Shown piece after piece: positions 1 to 6,048 of a stretch of 10,946 nt of DNA (within the stretch, counting starts at the first letter, position 1; each line of letters opens with the position of its first letter). The DNA lies in contig CAYNFH010000207.1 of NCBI GenBank assembly GCA_964396385.1, positions 1 through 10,946 on the forward strand, in the 5' to 3' direction. Below the pieces are notes generated by a model that saw only the letters and a list, made by a program, of their open reading frames with translations, was not told where the DNA came from and made no database searches. Both the position numbers and the translations under genes were made by a program. This DNA is from CAYNFH01 sp964396385 (GTDB taxonomy: Bacteria > Armatimonadota > Chthonomonadetes > Chthonomonadales > CAJBBX01).

Positions 1-70
1 CTCCCCAACCCTCCCCTTCGTAAGGGGAGGGAGAATGCCCCCTCCTTCGCAAGGAGGGGGTGAGGGGGAG
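1..70. repeat. Palindromic intergenic element, two GC hairpins
   Basis: Two perfect hairpins stand side by side. The first has a 10-bp stem (9-18 with 22-31) and loop CGT; the second has a 10-bp stem (38-47 with 51-60) and loop CGC. The two share the core CCTTCG(T/C)AAGG. The flanks CTCCCC (1-6) and GGGGAG (65-70) are also complementary, so the whole block can fold as a three-way structure. It begins one base after the stop codon of the DUF2231 gene and may extend beyond the window edge. There is no T-tract, so a classical intrinsic terminator is not shown, though it could stop transcripts or protect 3' ends in the manner of REP elements. Confidence 0.8.
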
Positions 71-71
71 G

Positions 72-605
72 TCACGCGGCTTTGCGCTGAGTCTCTTCCG
101 ACACGAATGAGCCGCCTTCCGACTGGACGGACGGGTGCGTCAGCGAGTTCGGCGCGTTCAGGTTAGCCCCGTCGTCCACGCCTACGCGCAGACGGTCTAC
201 CAACTCGCCGCCCATCCATCCTGTCACTGCGCCAATGATCAGCCCGCAGAACGAGAGCACCAGCGCCCCGGCGTCCGGAATGTGGCCGGCGTGGCCGAAC
301 CGGACTGCCCAGCTCGCGGCAAACAGGAGCACCACCACCACGTTGCCGAGCCCGTGCCACATGCCGATGAACTTGGCACGGGTGCCCGCCGGAACCGCCA
401 GCCAGTCCCATAGCCCTAACACGGCCGCAATCAGGCCACAGATGACGCCAGCGCCGATATCCCAAAAGGCAACGTTATACAGGTCGGTCCGCCCCGTACA
501 GAGGCAGATGATATCGAAGACACACGCCATCACCAGGAGCCCAAGCGGGAACACGATGAGCATCTGATGTATCGGGTGTCCGAAGAGCTTTGCCTTGCTT
601 TCCAT
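72..605 (-). CDS. DUF2231 family four-helix membrane protein
   Basis: The protein is 177 residues long and of unknown biochemical role. It matches the DUF2231 type: the N-terminal GHPIHQMLIVFPLG stretch (residues 9-22), four hydrophobic segments at about 14-36, 45-70, 82-104 and 115-135, a WHGLGN motif near 83-88, and GGELVDRLRVGV after the last helix. Histidines 10, 13 and 84 lie at helix ends and could bind a metal or heme, but this is inference. The last 35 residues are polar and probably cytoplasmic. An in-frame ATG exists 14 codons upstream at 647. I chose 605 because GGGAGGAG (613-620) sits 7 bases before it and the conserved HPIH block begins a few residues later. The gene follows the penicillin-binding protein by 91 bp on the same strand and could be its downstream partner. 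It ends at a palindromic repeat. Confidence 0.85.
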   Translation of the reverse strand: MESKAKLFGHPIHQMLIVFPLGLLVMACVFDIICLCTGRTDLYNVAFWDIGAGVICGLIAAVLGLWDWLAVPAGTRAKFIGMWHGLGNVVVVLLFAASWAVRFGHAGHIPDAGALVLSFCGLIIGAVTGWMGGELVDRLRVGVDDGANLNAPNSLTHPSVQSEGGSFVSEETQRKAA

Positions 606-696
606 GCTCTGTCTCCTCCCTTGTCGAGCCGGCGCGACCTGGCTCACTCCGCGCCGCTATAGGAAAGGCGATCCAAGCGGACGGTAATGTTCCGGC

Positions 697-3138
697 TCAA
701 TCCCACGGAGAGGGCGCGCCCTGAGAGTCGCGGTTGCGGTAGCCAGGGTCCGGGTTGGCGTCATCGTTCGGGTCGCCCTGCTGGCCGCGGCCGCGCCACA
801 GGTAGTAACTGTTGTCCTGCTCAGCGGAGGGGGCATGGTGCAGGGGACAGTACCTGCGCGGCACCTGGCTCCGGGGAAGCTGCTCCTCGATGGTGTTGGG
901 ACACCATTCCGTCGCCTTCATGCCGGAGTCCACACAGATGCGTACCGTGACCATGTCGCTCTGGTCCGCGTTCGACCGCGGCGACCGATGGGCGCGTCCT
1001 TGCGGTTGGTCCGCGTCCGGCGCGTAGATGACCTGTGGACCATAGTCCGTGCCGGTTTGAGCCTGCACGTCGGAAGGCGGCTGCACCGGGCCAAGGTACG
1101 TGTAGGGAAGTGGAGGCGGTGGCTGGGCCGCGGTCTCTTCCGGCGGGGGCGCGACCTCCTTCACCGGCCTGGGCATCGGCGGTGGTAACGGGATGTCGAA
1201 CAGCCGTACCCCGCGCTTCTGGTCCACTCTCTGCTGGATGGGCACCGCCTGCTCCATGAATCGGGCCCAGATGGGAGCCGCAGCCCGGCCTCCGGTGGCG
1301 CCCGGCATGGGGCGGAAGTGGACCAGTCCGTGGGCATCCCGGTACGGACTCCCTACCCAAACTACCGCCGTCAGCTCCTTGGTGTAGCCGGCGAACCAGG
1401 CGTCCCGCTCGTCGCTGGTGGTGCCGGTCTTGCCGAACGCGCCAGACACGTAGTTGGCCGCGGTGCCCGTACCGCGCTCCACAACCTCTCGCAGCGCCAG
1501 GTTCATCGCCTGGATGGTAGAAGGCTGGAGGAAGGACGGGACGTCCCGGTTGAACGGGTTGTCCTTGAAGACCACACTGCCGCTGGCATCCTCGATGCGC
1601 GATATGCCGACGGGCTGGTACCGCTCACCCATGTTAGGGAAGACCGTAAACGCCGAGCAGAACTCGATCGGCCGCACGGCGGACGCTCCCAACGCGAGGG
1701 ACGGGTAGGGTGTCAGGTCGGTCGAGATGCCGAAGGCGCGAGCGTACTGGCTGACCTTGTCGATCCCGGTCTCCATGGCTACCTGAACGGCAATAGTGTT
1801 GATGGAGTGGACGATGGCGTCCTCCACCGTCACCTCTTTGTGGCTGTAGCCGCCGCCGTAGTTGCGCACGTACCAGTGGCGGTAGCGGTCGCCGAAGTCC
1901 TGGCGCTCGTCCCGCAGCTCGGTGCCCAGGTTGACCGCGCCGGTATCGATAGCCGCCGAGTAGACGATCACTTTGAACGCGGAGCCGGGCTGCCGCGCTC
2001 CCTGCGTAATGATGTTGAAGCGGTCACGGTTGTAGTCTACGCCGCCCACCATGGCGCGGACCTCTCCGGAGTGCGGGTCAATGGCGACCAGGGCTCCCTG
2101 CGTGGCTCCGTAGCTCAAGCCGCCGCGCACGGCGCGCTCTGCGGCCTCCTGCATGGGCCAGTTGAGGGTTGTGTAGATCTTCCAGCCGCTGTAGACCCGG
2201 TCCACCCCGTACTGCTTCACCAGCGCTTCCACCACCCAGTCCACGAAGTAGGGCGCTTTGTAGACCATGTGGGTCATGTGGCGGCCGGCCAGCTTGATGG
2301 GCGCCGCGGAAGCCTGCTGGTACTGAGCCCGCGTGACCTTGCCGGTGTCCAGCATCCGCTGCAGCACCACGTTACGGCGGTCCCGCGCCGCGGCCGGATC
2401 TTCATAGGGTGAGTAGGAGTACGGCCGTTGCGGCAGACCGGCGATGAGCGCGGCTTCCGGCAGGGTGAGGTCCATGGCGCTCTTGCCGAAGTAGGTGCGG
2501 GCGGCGGCCTCCGCGCCGTAGGCGCCGCTCCCATAGTAGATCTGGTTCAGGTAGAGAGCCAGAATCTGGTCCTTGGTGAACGCCTGCTCGATGCGCGCGG
2601 CTACCATCGCTTCCCGGACCTTGCGGGCAAGCGTCTTCTCCCGTCCCACGTGGAACTGGGAGATGTTGCGGGCGAGCTGCTGCGTGATGGTGCTGGCGCC
2701 CTGATCCGCCGCGGTGCCGTGGCGAAAGATGTCCTCCACAGCCGCGCGCATGACGCCGCGATAGTCCAGGGCCCCGTGCTGGTAGAACCGACTGTCCTCC
2801 ACCGCCACGGTGGCATCTTTGAGATATGGCGAAATTAGGGAGAGCGGCACCACGCGCCGGTTTTCCATCTGCAGACGAGCCAGCACGGTGCCATCGCTGG
2901 AATACACCATGCTGGCCTCCACCGGCACAAAGCCGGAGATCTGCCGCATGGAGGGCAGAGTCGGGCGGATCCGGGCGATGAGGACGGCAACGTAGATGGC
3001 AATGACCGCCGCGGCGGTGAGGATTGCCAGAAGCACAACCGCGGCGGCCGTCTTGATGATCTTGCGGCGGCTCCAAGGCTGCCGGATCCGCCGCTCCAGC
3101 GGCTGCCGCCAGGAGGCGGGAATAGGATGGGTTGCCAT
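697..3138 (-). CDS. Class A penicillin-binding protein (PBP1A type)
   Basis: An 813-residue bifunctional peptidoglycan synthase that polymerises lipid II and cross-links stem peptides at the outer face of the inner membrane. A basic cytoplasmic N-terminus precedes one membrane anchor (about 27-55). The GT51 glycosyltransferase domain carries EDSRFYQHG with the catalytic Glu at 114 and GASTITQQLARN at 147-158. The transpeptidase domain has SAFK with nucleophile Ser386, SIN at 445-447 and KTG at 570-572. A proline-rich linker (about 650-685) leads to a tail with RICVDSG, a second Cys-Pro and a third Cys-Pro-Leu-His; these three cysteines (735, 746, 764) recur in class A PBPs of several phyla and have no known role. 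The frame stays open upstream to 3312, but the anchor context favours the ATG at 3138, with a GAGGA about 12 bases before it. A 222-bp gap separates it from lgt, so it may have its own promoter. Confidence 0.95.
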   Translation of the reverse strand: MATHPIPASWRQPLERRIRQPWSRRKIIKTAAAVVLLAILTAAAVIAIYVAVLIARIRPTLPSMRQISGFVPVEASMVYSSDGTVLARLQMENRRVVPLSLISPYLKDATVAVEDSRFYQHGALDYRGVMRAAVEDIFRHGTAADQGASTITQQLARNISQFHVGREKTLARKVREAMVAARIEQAFTKDQILALYLNQIYYGSGAYGAEAAARTYFGKSAMDLTLPEAALIAGLPQRPYSYSPYEDPAAARDRRNVVLQRMLDTGKVTRAQYQQASAAPIKLAGRHMTHMVYKAPYFVDWVVEALVKQYGVDRVYSGWKIYTTLNWPMQEAAERAVRGGLSYGATQGALVAIDPHSGEVRAMVGGVDYNRDRFNIITQGARQPGSAFKVIVYSAAIDTGAVNLGTELRDERQDFGDRYRHWYVRNYGGGYSHKEVTVEDAIVHSINTIAVQVAMETGIDKVSQYARAFGISTDLTPYPSLALGASAVRPIEFCSAFTVFPNMGERYQPVGISRIEDASGSVVFKDNPFNRDVPSFLQPSTIQAMNLALREVVERGTGTAANYVSGAFGKTGTTSDERDAWFAGYTKELTAVVWVGSPYRDAHGLVHFRPMPGATGGRAAAPIWARFMEQAVPIQQRVDQKRGVRLFDIPLPPPMPRPVKEVAPPPEETAAQPPPPLPYTYLGPVQPPSDVQAQTGTDYGPQVIYAPDADQPQGRAHRSPRSNADQSDMVTVRICVDSGMKATEWCPNTIEEQLPRSQVPRRYCPLHHAPSAEQDNSYYLWRGRGQQGDPNDDANPDPGYRNRDSQGAPSPWD

Positions 3139-3291
3139 GACTGCTGTAAGTCCTCTGCCTGAAAATGCCAAACAAAAACGTCCCGGGAAGCGCCTTTCTC
3201 CAAGGCCTTCCGCAGGACGCTCTTGGTCCACCGTCCTCGCGGCCACCCATGGGCCGGAGAGGATTCTTATCTCCAACACGCGCAAGCGTCG

Positions 3292-3310
3292 GGAGCCGTG
3301 CGCCGGCTCC
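3292..3310. other. Hairpin downstream of lgt, role unclear
   Basis: GGAGCCG and CGGCTCC form a perfect 7-bp stem around a 5-base loop, 51 bases past the stop of the preceding minus-strand lgt gene and about 150 bases before the PBP start. No run of T follows on the minus strand, so it is a poor intrinsic terminator. It is the only clear structure in the 3139-3360 spacer, where I found no convincing promoter hexamers. Confidence 0.3.
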
Positions 3311-3360
3311 ATGCAATAAGACGAGTCCGGCCCTGTGGCAAGTTCCGGCGCCGATTCCGA

Positions 3361-4194
3361 CTAGGTCCGGGCGGTGAGGGTGGGGTCGGCGGATTCCGCG
3401 GCCGGCACGGCGGGGTGGTAGAGCCGCCACAGCAGGAAGAGGAGCAGAGGCAGCATGGCCAGGCTGAACCACTGTGCGTGCGTGAGGCCCCAGAAAAAGA
3501 CGTCCGCCGTGGCGTTCTTGCGGAACTGCTCGTCGATGAACCGATAGACGCAGTACAGCGACAGGAACCCCAGGAAGATGGCCCCGCGCTTGTGAGGCCG
3601 GCGGCTCCAGCGGTCCAGCACAAAGAAGATCACCAGGTTCATCAGTGTGGCGTAGAGCTGGGTGGGGTGGCTGGGCGGCGTCAGCACCCCCGTGTGTTCG
3701 TCCGTAACGAACCGTACGGCCCACGGCAGGTCGCACTTGTAGCCGTAGCAGCAGCCATTCAGGAAGCAGCCGATGCGCCCGATGGCGTAGCCCAGCGCGA
3801 ACGCCGGCGCGCAGAGGTCCGCGAACTTCAGGTAGTCCAGCTTGTGCCGGTGGCAGTACCACCAGAGGAAGAGGATGCCGGAGATGATGGCCCCATGGAC
3901 CGAGATGCCGCCGGTCCAGACCTTGAACACCTCCACCCAGTGCCCACGGAACTCGTTCAGGTCCAACAGGACGTAGAGGATTCGCGCCCCCACGATGCAG
4001 ACGAACAGGGCCGCCATTGCCATGTCGAACACGTGGTCCGGCGTTATGACGCCCGGCTCATCCGGTTTATGGCCGGCCATCAGGCGGCGGGCGGCGGCCG
4101 TGGCGTACCAGAGCCCCAGTCCGAACCCGATGAGCACCATGACGCCGAACGAGTGGACGGGGATACTGCCTATATGGAAGAGGATAGGAAGCAT
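3361..4194 (-). CDS. lgt: Prolipoprotein diacylglyceryl transferase, copy 1
   Basis: A 277-residue integral inner-membrane enzyme that moves diacylglycerol from phosphatidylglycerol to the lipobox cysteine of prelipoproteins. About seven hydrophobic segments are visible. The family signature reads GRIGCFLNGCCYG (139-151) instead of the E. coli form GRxGNFINGExxG; Arg140 and Asn146, equivalents of E. coli Arg143 and Asn146, are kept. His100 in GGISVHGA matches E. coli His103. Phe16 stands where E. coli has Tyr26. SHPTQLY (175-181) and YRFIDEQFR (217-225) supply the late polar residues. The ATG at 4194 follows the stop of the upstream lgt by 2 bases and has no Shine-Dalgarno sequence, since a repeat occupies that DNA; translation is probably coupled. 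The frame stays open upstream through the repeat, but homology starts at MLPILFHIG. Confidence 0.93.
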   Translation of the reverse strand: MLPILFHIGSIPVHSFGVMVLIGFGLGLWYATAAARRLMAGHKPDEPGVITPDHVFDMAMAALFVCIVGARILYVLLDLNEFRGHWVEVFKVWTGGISVHGAIISGILFLWWYCHRHKLDYLKFADLCAPAFALGYAIGRIGCFLNGCCYGYKCDLPWAVRFVTDEHTGVLTPPSHPTQLYATLMNLVIFFVLDRWSRRPHKRGAIFLGFLSLYCVYRFIDEQFRKNATADVFFWGLTHAQWFSLAMLPLLLFLLWRLYHPAVPAAESADPTLTART

Positions 4195-4196
4195 GA

Positions 4197-5069
4197 TTAC
4201 TGTGTGGGAGTCTGGGTGTATGGGTGTGTGGGAGGGGCCGGATTCAGTACTCCCATACTCCCATACTCCCGTACCCGCATACTCCGGTTCCTGAGGCGCC
4301 ACAGCAGGTACAGCGCGACGGGCAGGCAGAGAAGGTTAAAGAACTGGGCATGGGTGAGACCCCAGAAGAAGACGTCCGCCGTATAGCCCTTGCGGAACTG
4401 CTCGCAGATGGTGCGATAGACGCAGAAGAGGGCCACGTAGAGCAGGAACAGCTCGCCCCGCCGGCGCGGCCGCCTGCCCCGCCATAACAGGAAGCCGAAG
4501 ATGGCGAAGTTCATGGCGGAGGAGTAGAGCTGCACCGGGTGGCTCGGCTCCGTGAGGCCCAGCTCCGGATGGCCGTCGCGAATGAAGGTGCAGGCCCACG
4601 GCAGGTTAGTGGGGGCGCCGTAACAGCAGCCGTTCAGGAAGCAGCCGATGCGCCCCACGGCGTAGATGAAAGCGATCCACGGGGCGGCGATGTCCGCCAT
4701 CTCCAGAACGGAGAGACCGTGGCGGCGGCAGTACCAGGCCATGTAGAGCAGCCCGAACAGGATGGCCCCGTAGGCCGTCATGCCGCCCTGATAGATCTTG
4801 AGTGCGTCCAGCGGGTGCTTCGCGTAAGCGTTCCAGTCGGTCAAAACGAACAGGACGCGAGCGCCCAACACCCCCACCCACAGCCCCACGAGCGACATGC
4901 TCATCACGTGGTCCGGCGTGATCAGCCCCGGCTCATTAGGGTCGCGCCCCTCGTTCCGGCGACGGAGCCGCTCGCGCACCACGAAAAGGGCCGTGATGAA
5001 CCCAACGAACACCATGAACCCGTACGAGCGGATGGGCAGCGGGCCGATGTGGAAGAGGATGGGACGCAT
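4197..5069 (-). CDS. lgt: Prolipoprotein diacylglyceryl transferase, copy 2
   Basis: A 290-residue paralog of the downstream lgt, alike at roughly half the positions over the whole membrane domain. It keeps GRIGCFLNGCCYG (139-151), SHPVQLY and YRTICEQFR. It has Tyr16, matching E. coli Tyr26, but Tyr100 (GGMTAYGA) where E. coli has His103; Tyr occurs here in other Lgt lineages as I recall, so loss of activity should not be assumed. The family-like part ends near residue 261 (LLWRLRN). The last 29 residues are encoded by an 8-bp repeat element and look accidental. The ATG overlaps the lspA stop as TGATG, sharing one base, which indicates translational coupling; no good Shine-Dalgarno sequence is seen. 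It probably works with LspA in lipoprotein maturation. Confidence 0.93.
   Translation of the reverse strand: MRPILFHIGPLPIRSYGFMVFVGFITALFVVRERLRRRNEGRDPNEPGLITPDHVMSMSLVGLWVGVLGARVLFVLTDWNAYAKHPLDALKIYQGGMTAYGAILFGLLYMAWYCRRHGLSVLEMADIAAPWIAFIYAVGRIGCFLNGCCYGAPTNLPWACTFIRDGHPELGLTEPSHPVQLYSSAMNFAIFGFLLWRGRRPRRRGELFLLYVALFCVYRTICEQFRKGYTADVFFWGLTHAQFFNLLCLPVALYLLWRLRNRSMRVREYGSMGVLNPAPPTHPYTQTPTQ
4201..4287. repeat. Opposed-arm 8-bp tandem repeat element
   Basis: The left arm has four 8-bp units, TGTGTGGG, AGTCTGGG, TGTATGGG and TGTGTGGG (4201-4232). The right arm has five, TACTCCCA twice, then TACTCCCG, TACCCGCA and TACTCCGG (4248-4287). The arms are inverted: 4210-4234 pairs with 4250-4274 at 20 of 25 positions, around a GC-rich loop. 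The element lies inside the 3' end of the first-transcribed lgt and directly before the start codon of the second. Confidence 0.85.
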
Positions 5070-5623
5070 CAGTCTTGCGCGGGCGTGTTCGTGGGAGAAT
5101 TTGCGAGCTGAGGGTTGAGTGTTGAGGGTTGAGCCTCCGGATTCTCCCCTTCTCCCCCTCTCCCCCTCTCCCCCTCTGCCGTACGGCTGCCGAATAGGAA
5201 GTGCCAGGCGAGAAGCACGATGGCGATGGAGATGGCGGAGTCCGCCACGTTGAAGACAGGCCACCAGCCCAAGTCGAAGAAGTCCACGACCGCGTCCAGA
5301 CGGATACGGTCGATGACGTTGCCGATGGCGCCGCCGAGGGCCAGCGCCATGGCCGCGGTGGGCACCAGCTCACGCCGCGCCGACCGCTGGTAGGCGTAGA
5401 CAAGCGCCAGGATGGCCACGCTGGCTATGGCGATAAACACGCGGTTGTTGGCCTGGAAGAGGCTGAAGGCACCGCCCGTATTGCGCGTGAGCGTGAGCCA
5501 CAGGACGTGCGGTACCACCGGCTCCTTCACGTTCCAGGGGAGCTCGGCGAGCGCCACCCGCTTGCTCACCTGGTCCGCGATGACCACCACGAGCACCGTC
5601 AGATAGAACAGCCGCGGCCTCAA
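5069..5623 (-). CDS. lspA: Lipoprotein signal peptidase II
   Basis: A 184-residue aspartyl protease of the inner membrane that removes the signal peptide of diacylglyceryl-modified prolipoproteins. Visible motifs are ADQVSK (16-21), RNTGGAFS (47-54), GGAIGNVIDR (97-106) with catalytic Asp105, and FNVADSAIS (124-132) with catalytic Asp128; four hydrophobic segments surround them. The enzyme core ends near 147 (FLFGSRT). The remaining 37 residues, rich in Gly, Glu, Pro and Asn, come from a tandem-repeat element and exceed the usual family length of about 150-170. The start codon is TTG at 5623-5621, supported by GGGAGGA six bases upstream and by the match of the first residues to the first helix. 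It overlaps lgt by one base, so its product likely acts just after the Lgt step. Confidence 0.94.
   Translation of the reverse strand: MRPRLFYLTVLVVVIADQVSKRVALAELPWNVKEPVVPHVLWLTLTRNTGGAFSLFQANNRVFIAIASVAILALVYAYQRSARRELVPTAAMALALGGAIGNVIDRIRLDAVVDFFDLGWWPVFNVADSAISIAIVLLAWHFLFGSRTAEGERGRGGEGENPEAQPSTLNPQLANSPTNTPAQD
5110..5174. repeat. Mixed 7-bp and 8-bp tandem repeat element
   Basis: The left arm is GAGGGTT, GAGTGTT, GAGGGTT (5110-5130, period 7). The right arm is TCTCCCCT followed by TCTCCCCC three times (5143-5174, period 8). The purine-rich left arm and C-rich right arm are partly complementary, the same plan as the other elements in the window. It is wholly inside the 3' end of lspA. 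Confidence 0.8.
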
Positions 5624-5629
5624 CGCCTG

Positions 5630-5636
5630 TCCTCCC
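5630..5636 (-). promoter_or_regulatory. Ribosome binding site of lspA (sets TTG start)
   Basis: GGGAGGA on the minus strand lies six bases before the TTG codon at 5623-5621. No ATG or GTG in this frame fits the first transmembrane helix, so this site decides the start. Confidence 0.75.
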
Positions 5637-5648
5637 GGCGCCTACCAT

Positions 5649-5676
5649 CGAAAATCGAAAATCGAAAATCGAAAAT
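5649..5676. repeat. Four tandem CGAAAAT heptamers
   Basis: Four exact 7-bp units fill half of the 55-bp spacer between the DksA-like gene and lspA. A short TTTTC stretch at 5686-5690 could pair with the last unit, but a full second arm is not seen. The A-rich composition contrasts with the GC-rich genes around it. The unit is one base different from the GAAAATG unit upstream of ileS. Confidence 0.9.
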
Positions 5677-5678
5677 GC

Positions 5679-6044
5679 TCAAATGTTTTCCTGGAGCGCC
5701 TGGCACGAGATGCAGAGAGAAACGAACGGCAGCGCCTCCAGCCGAGCCTCCGCAATGGGCTTGCCGCAGCGGTCACACGTGCCATAGGTGCCGGCCTCGA
5801 TCTTAGCCAGCGCATCGTCGATCTGTGCGAGCTGGGCATCGACATTCGCGGTCAGAGCCTCGTCCTTCCCCCGCTCGAACAGCTCAGTGCCCTGGTCGCC
5901 CGGGTGGTTCACGTCAAAGTCCACCAGCTCGCTGACTCCCGCGGCGCTGTCGGCATGGTCCCGCAGCCGCTGGCGGTCCGCCAGCAGCCGCTCTCGCTGC
6001 TCCATGATCCGCTTACGGAATTTCTCCACGTTGAGCTTACTCAT
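5679..6044 (-). CDS. TraR/DksA family zinc-finger protein
   Basis: A 121-residue protein with a helical, charged N-terminal half (about 5-30 and 55-82, likely an antiparallel coiled coil) and a C-terminal C4 zinc finger: Cys90, Cys93, Cys111 and Cys114. The VNHPGDQGTELFERGKDEAL stretch (45-64) is typical of the short DksA-like proteins of Gram-positive and deep-branching bacteria. DksA itself binds the secondary channel of RNA polymerase together with ppGpp; whether this protein does so is not shown, and I do not see the DksA-type acidic tip motif. The ATG at 6044 lies 4 bases after the ileS stop, and its Shine-Dalgarno AGAGGG (6053-6058) lies within the last codons of ileS, so the two genes are co-transcribed and probably coupled. 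A dksA-like gene between ileS and lspA is a known arrangement in several phyla. Confidence 0.92.
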   Translation of the reverse strand: MSKLNVEKFRKRIMEQRERLLADRQRLRDHADSAAGVSELVDFDVNHPGDQGTELFERGKDEALTANVDAQLAQIDDALAKIEAGTYGTCDRCGKPIAEARLEALPFVSLCISCQALQENI

Positions 6045-6048
6045 ATTC

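Noticed and set aside
1318..2412. Plus-strand open frame of 364 codons opposite the PBP gene
   Set aside because: It mirrors codon positions of a well-supported PBP on the other strand; Val/Arg/His-rich with no motif. Long antisense frames are expected in GC-rich coding DNA.
3292..3310. Intrinsic terminator of the lgt operon
   Set aside because: The 7-bp stem has no T-run on the minus strand; recorded only as a hairpin.
2402..3862. Minus-strand frame of 486 codons across lgt and PBP
   Set aside because: It is out of frame with both genes and covers their conserved motifs; a frame shadow.
4201..4287. CRISPR array
   Set aside because: Repeat units are 8 bp with no spacers, and no cas gene is nearby. 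The same holds for the other arrays.
3223..4386. Plus-strand frame of 387 codons opposite lgt
   Set aside because: Antisense shadow of lgt copy 1; no recognisable domain and no ribosome site.
4197..5069. Lgt copy 2 as an inactive pseudoenzyme because of Tyr100
   Set aside because: Tyr appears at this position in other Lgt lineages as I recall, and all other key residues are kept.
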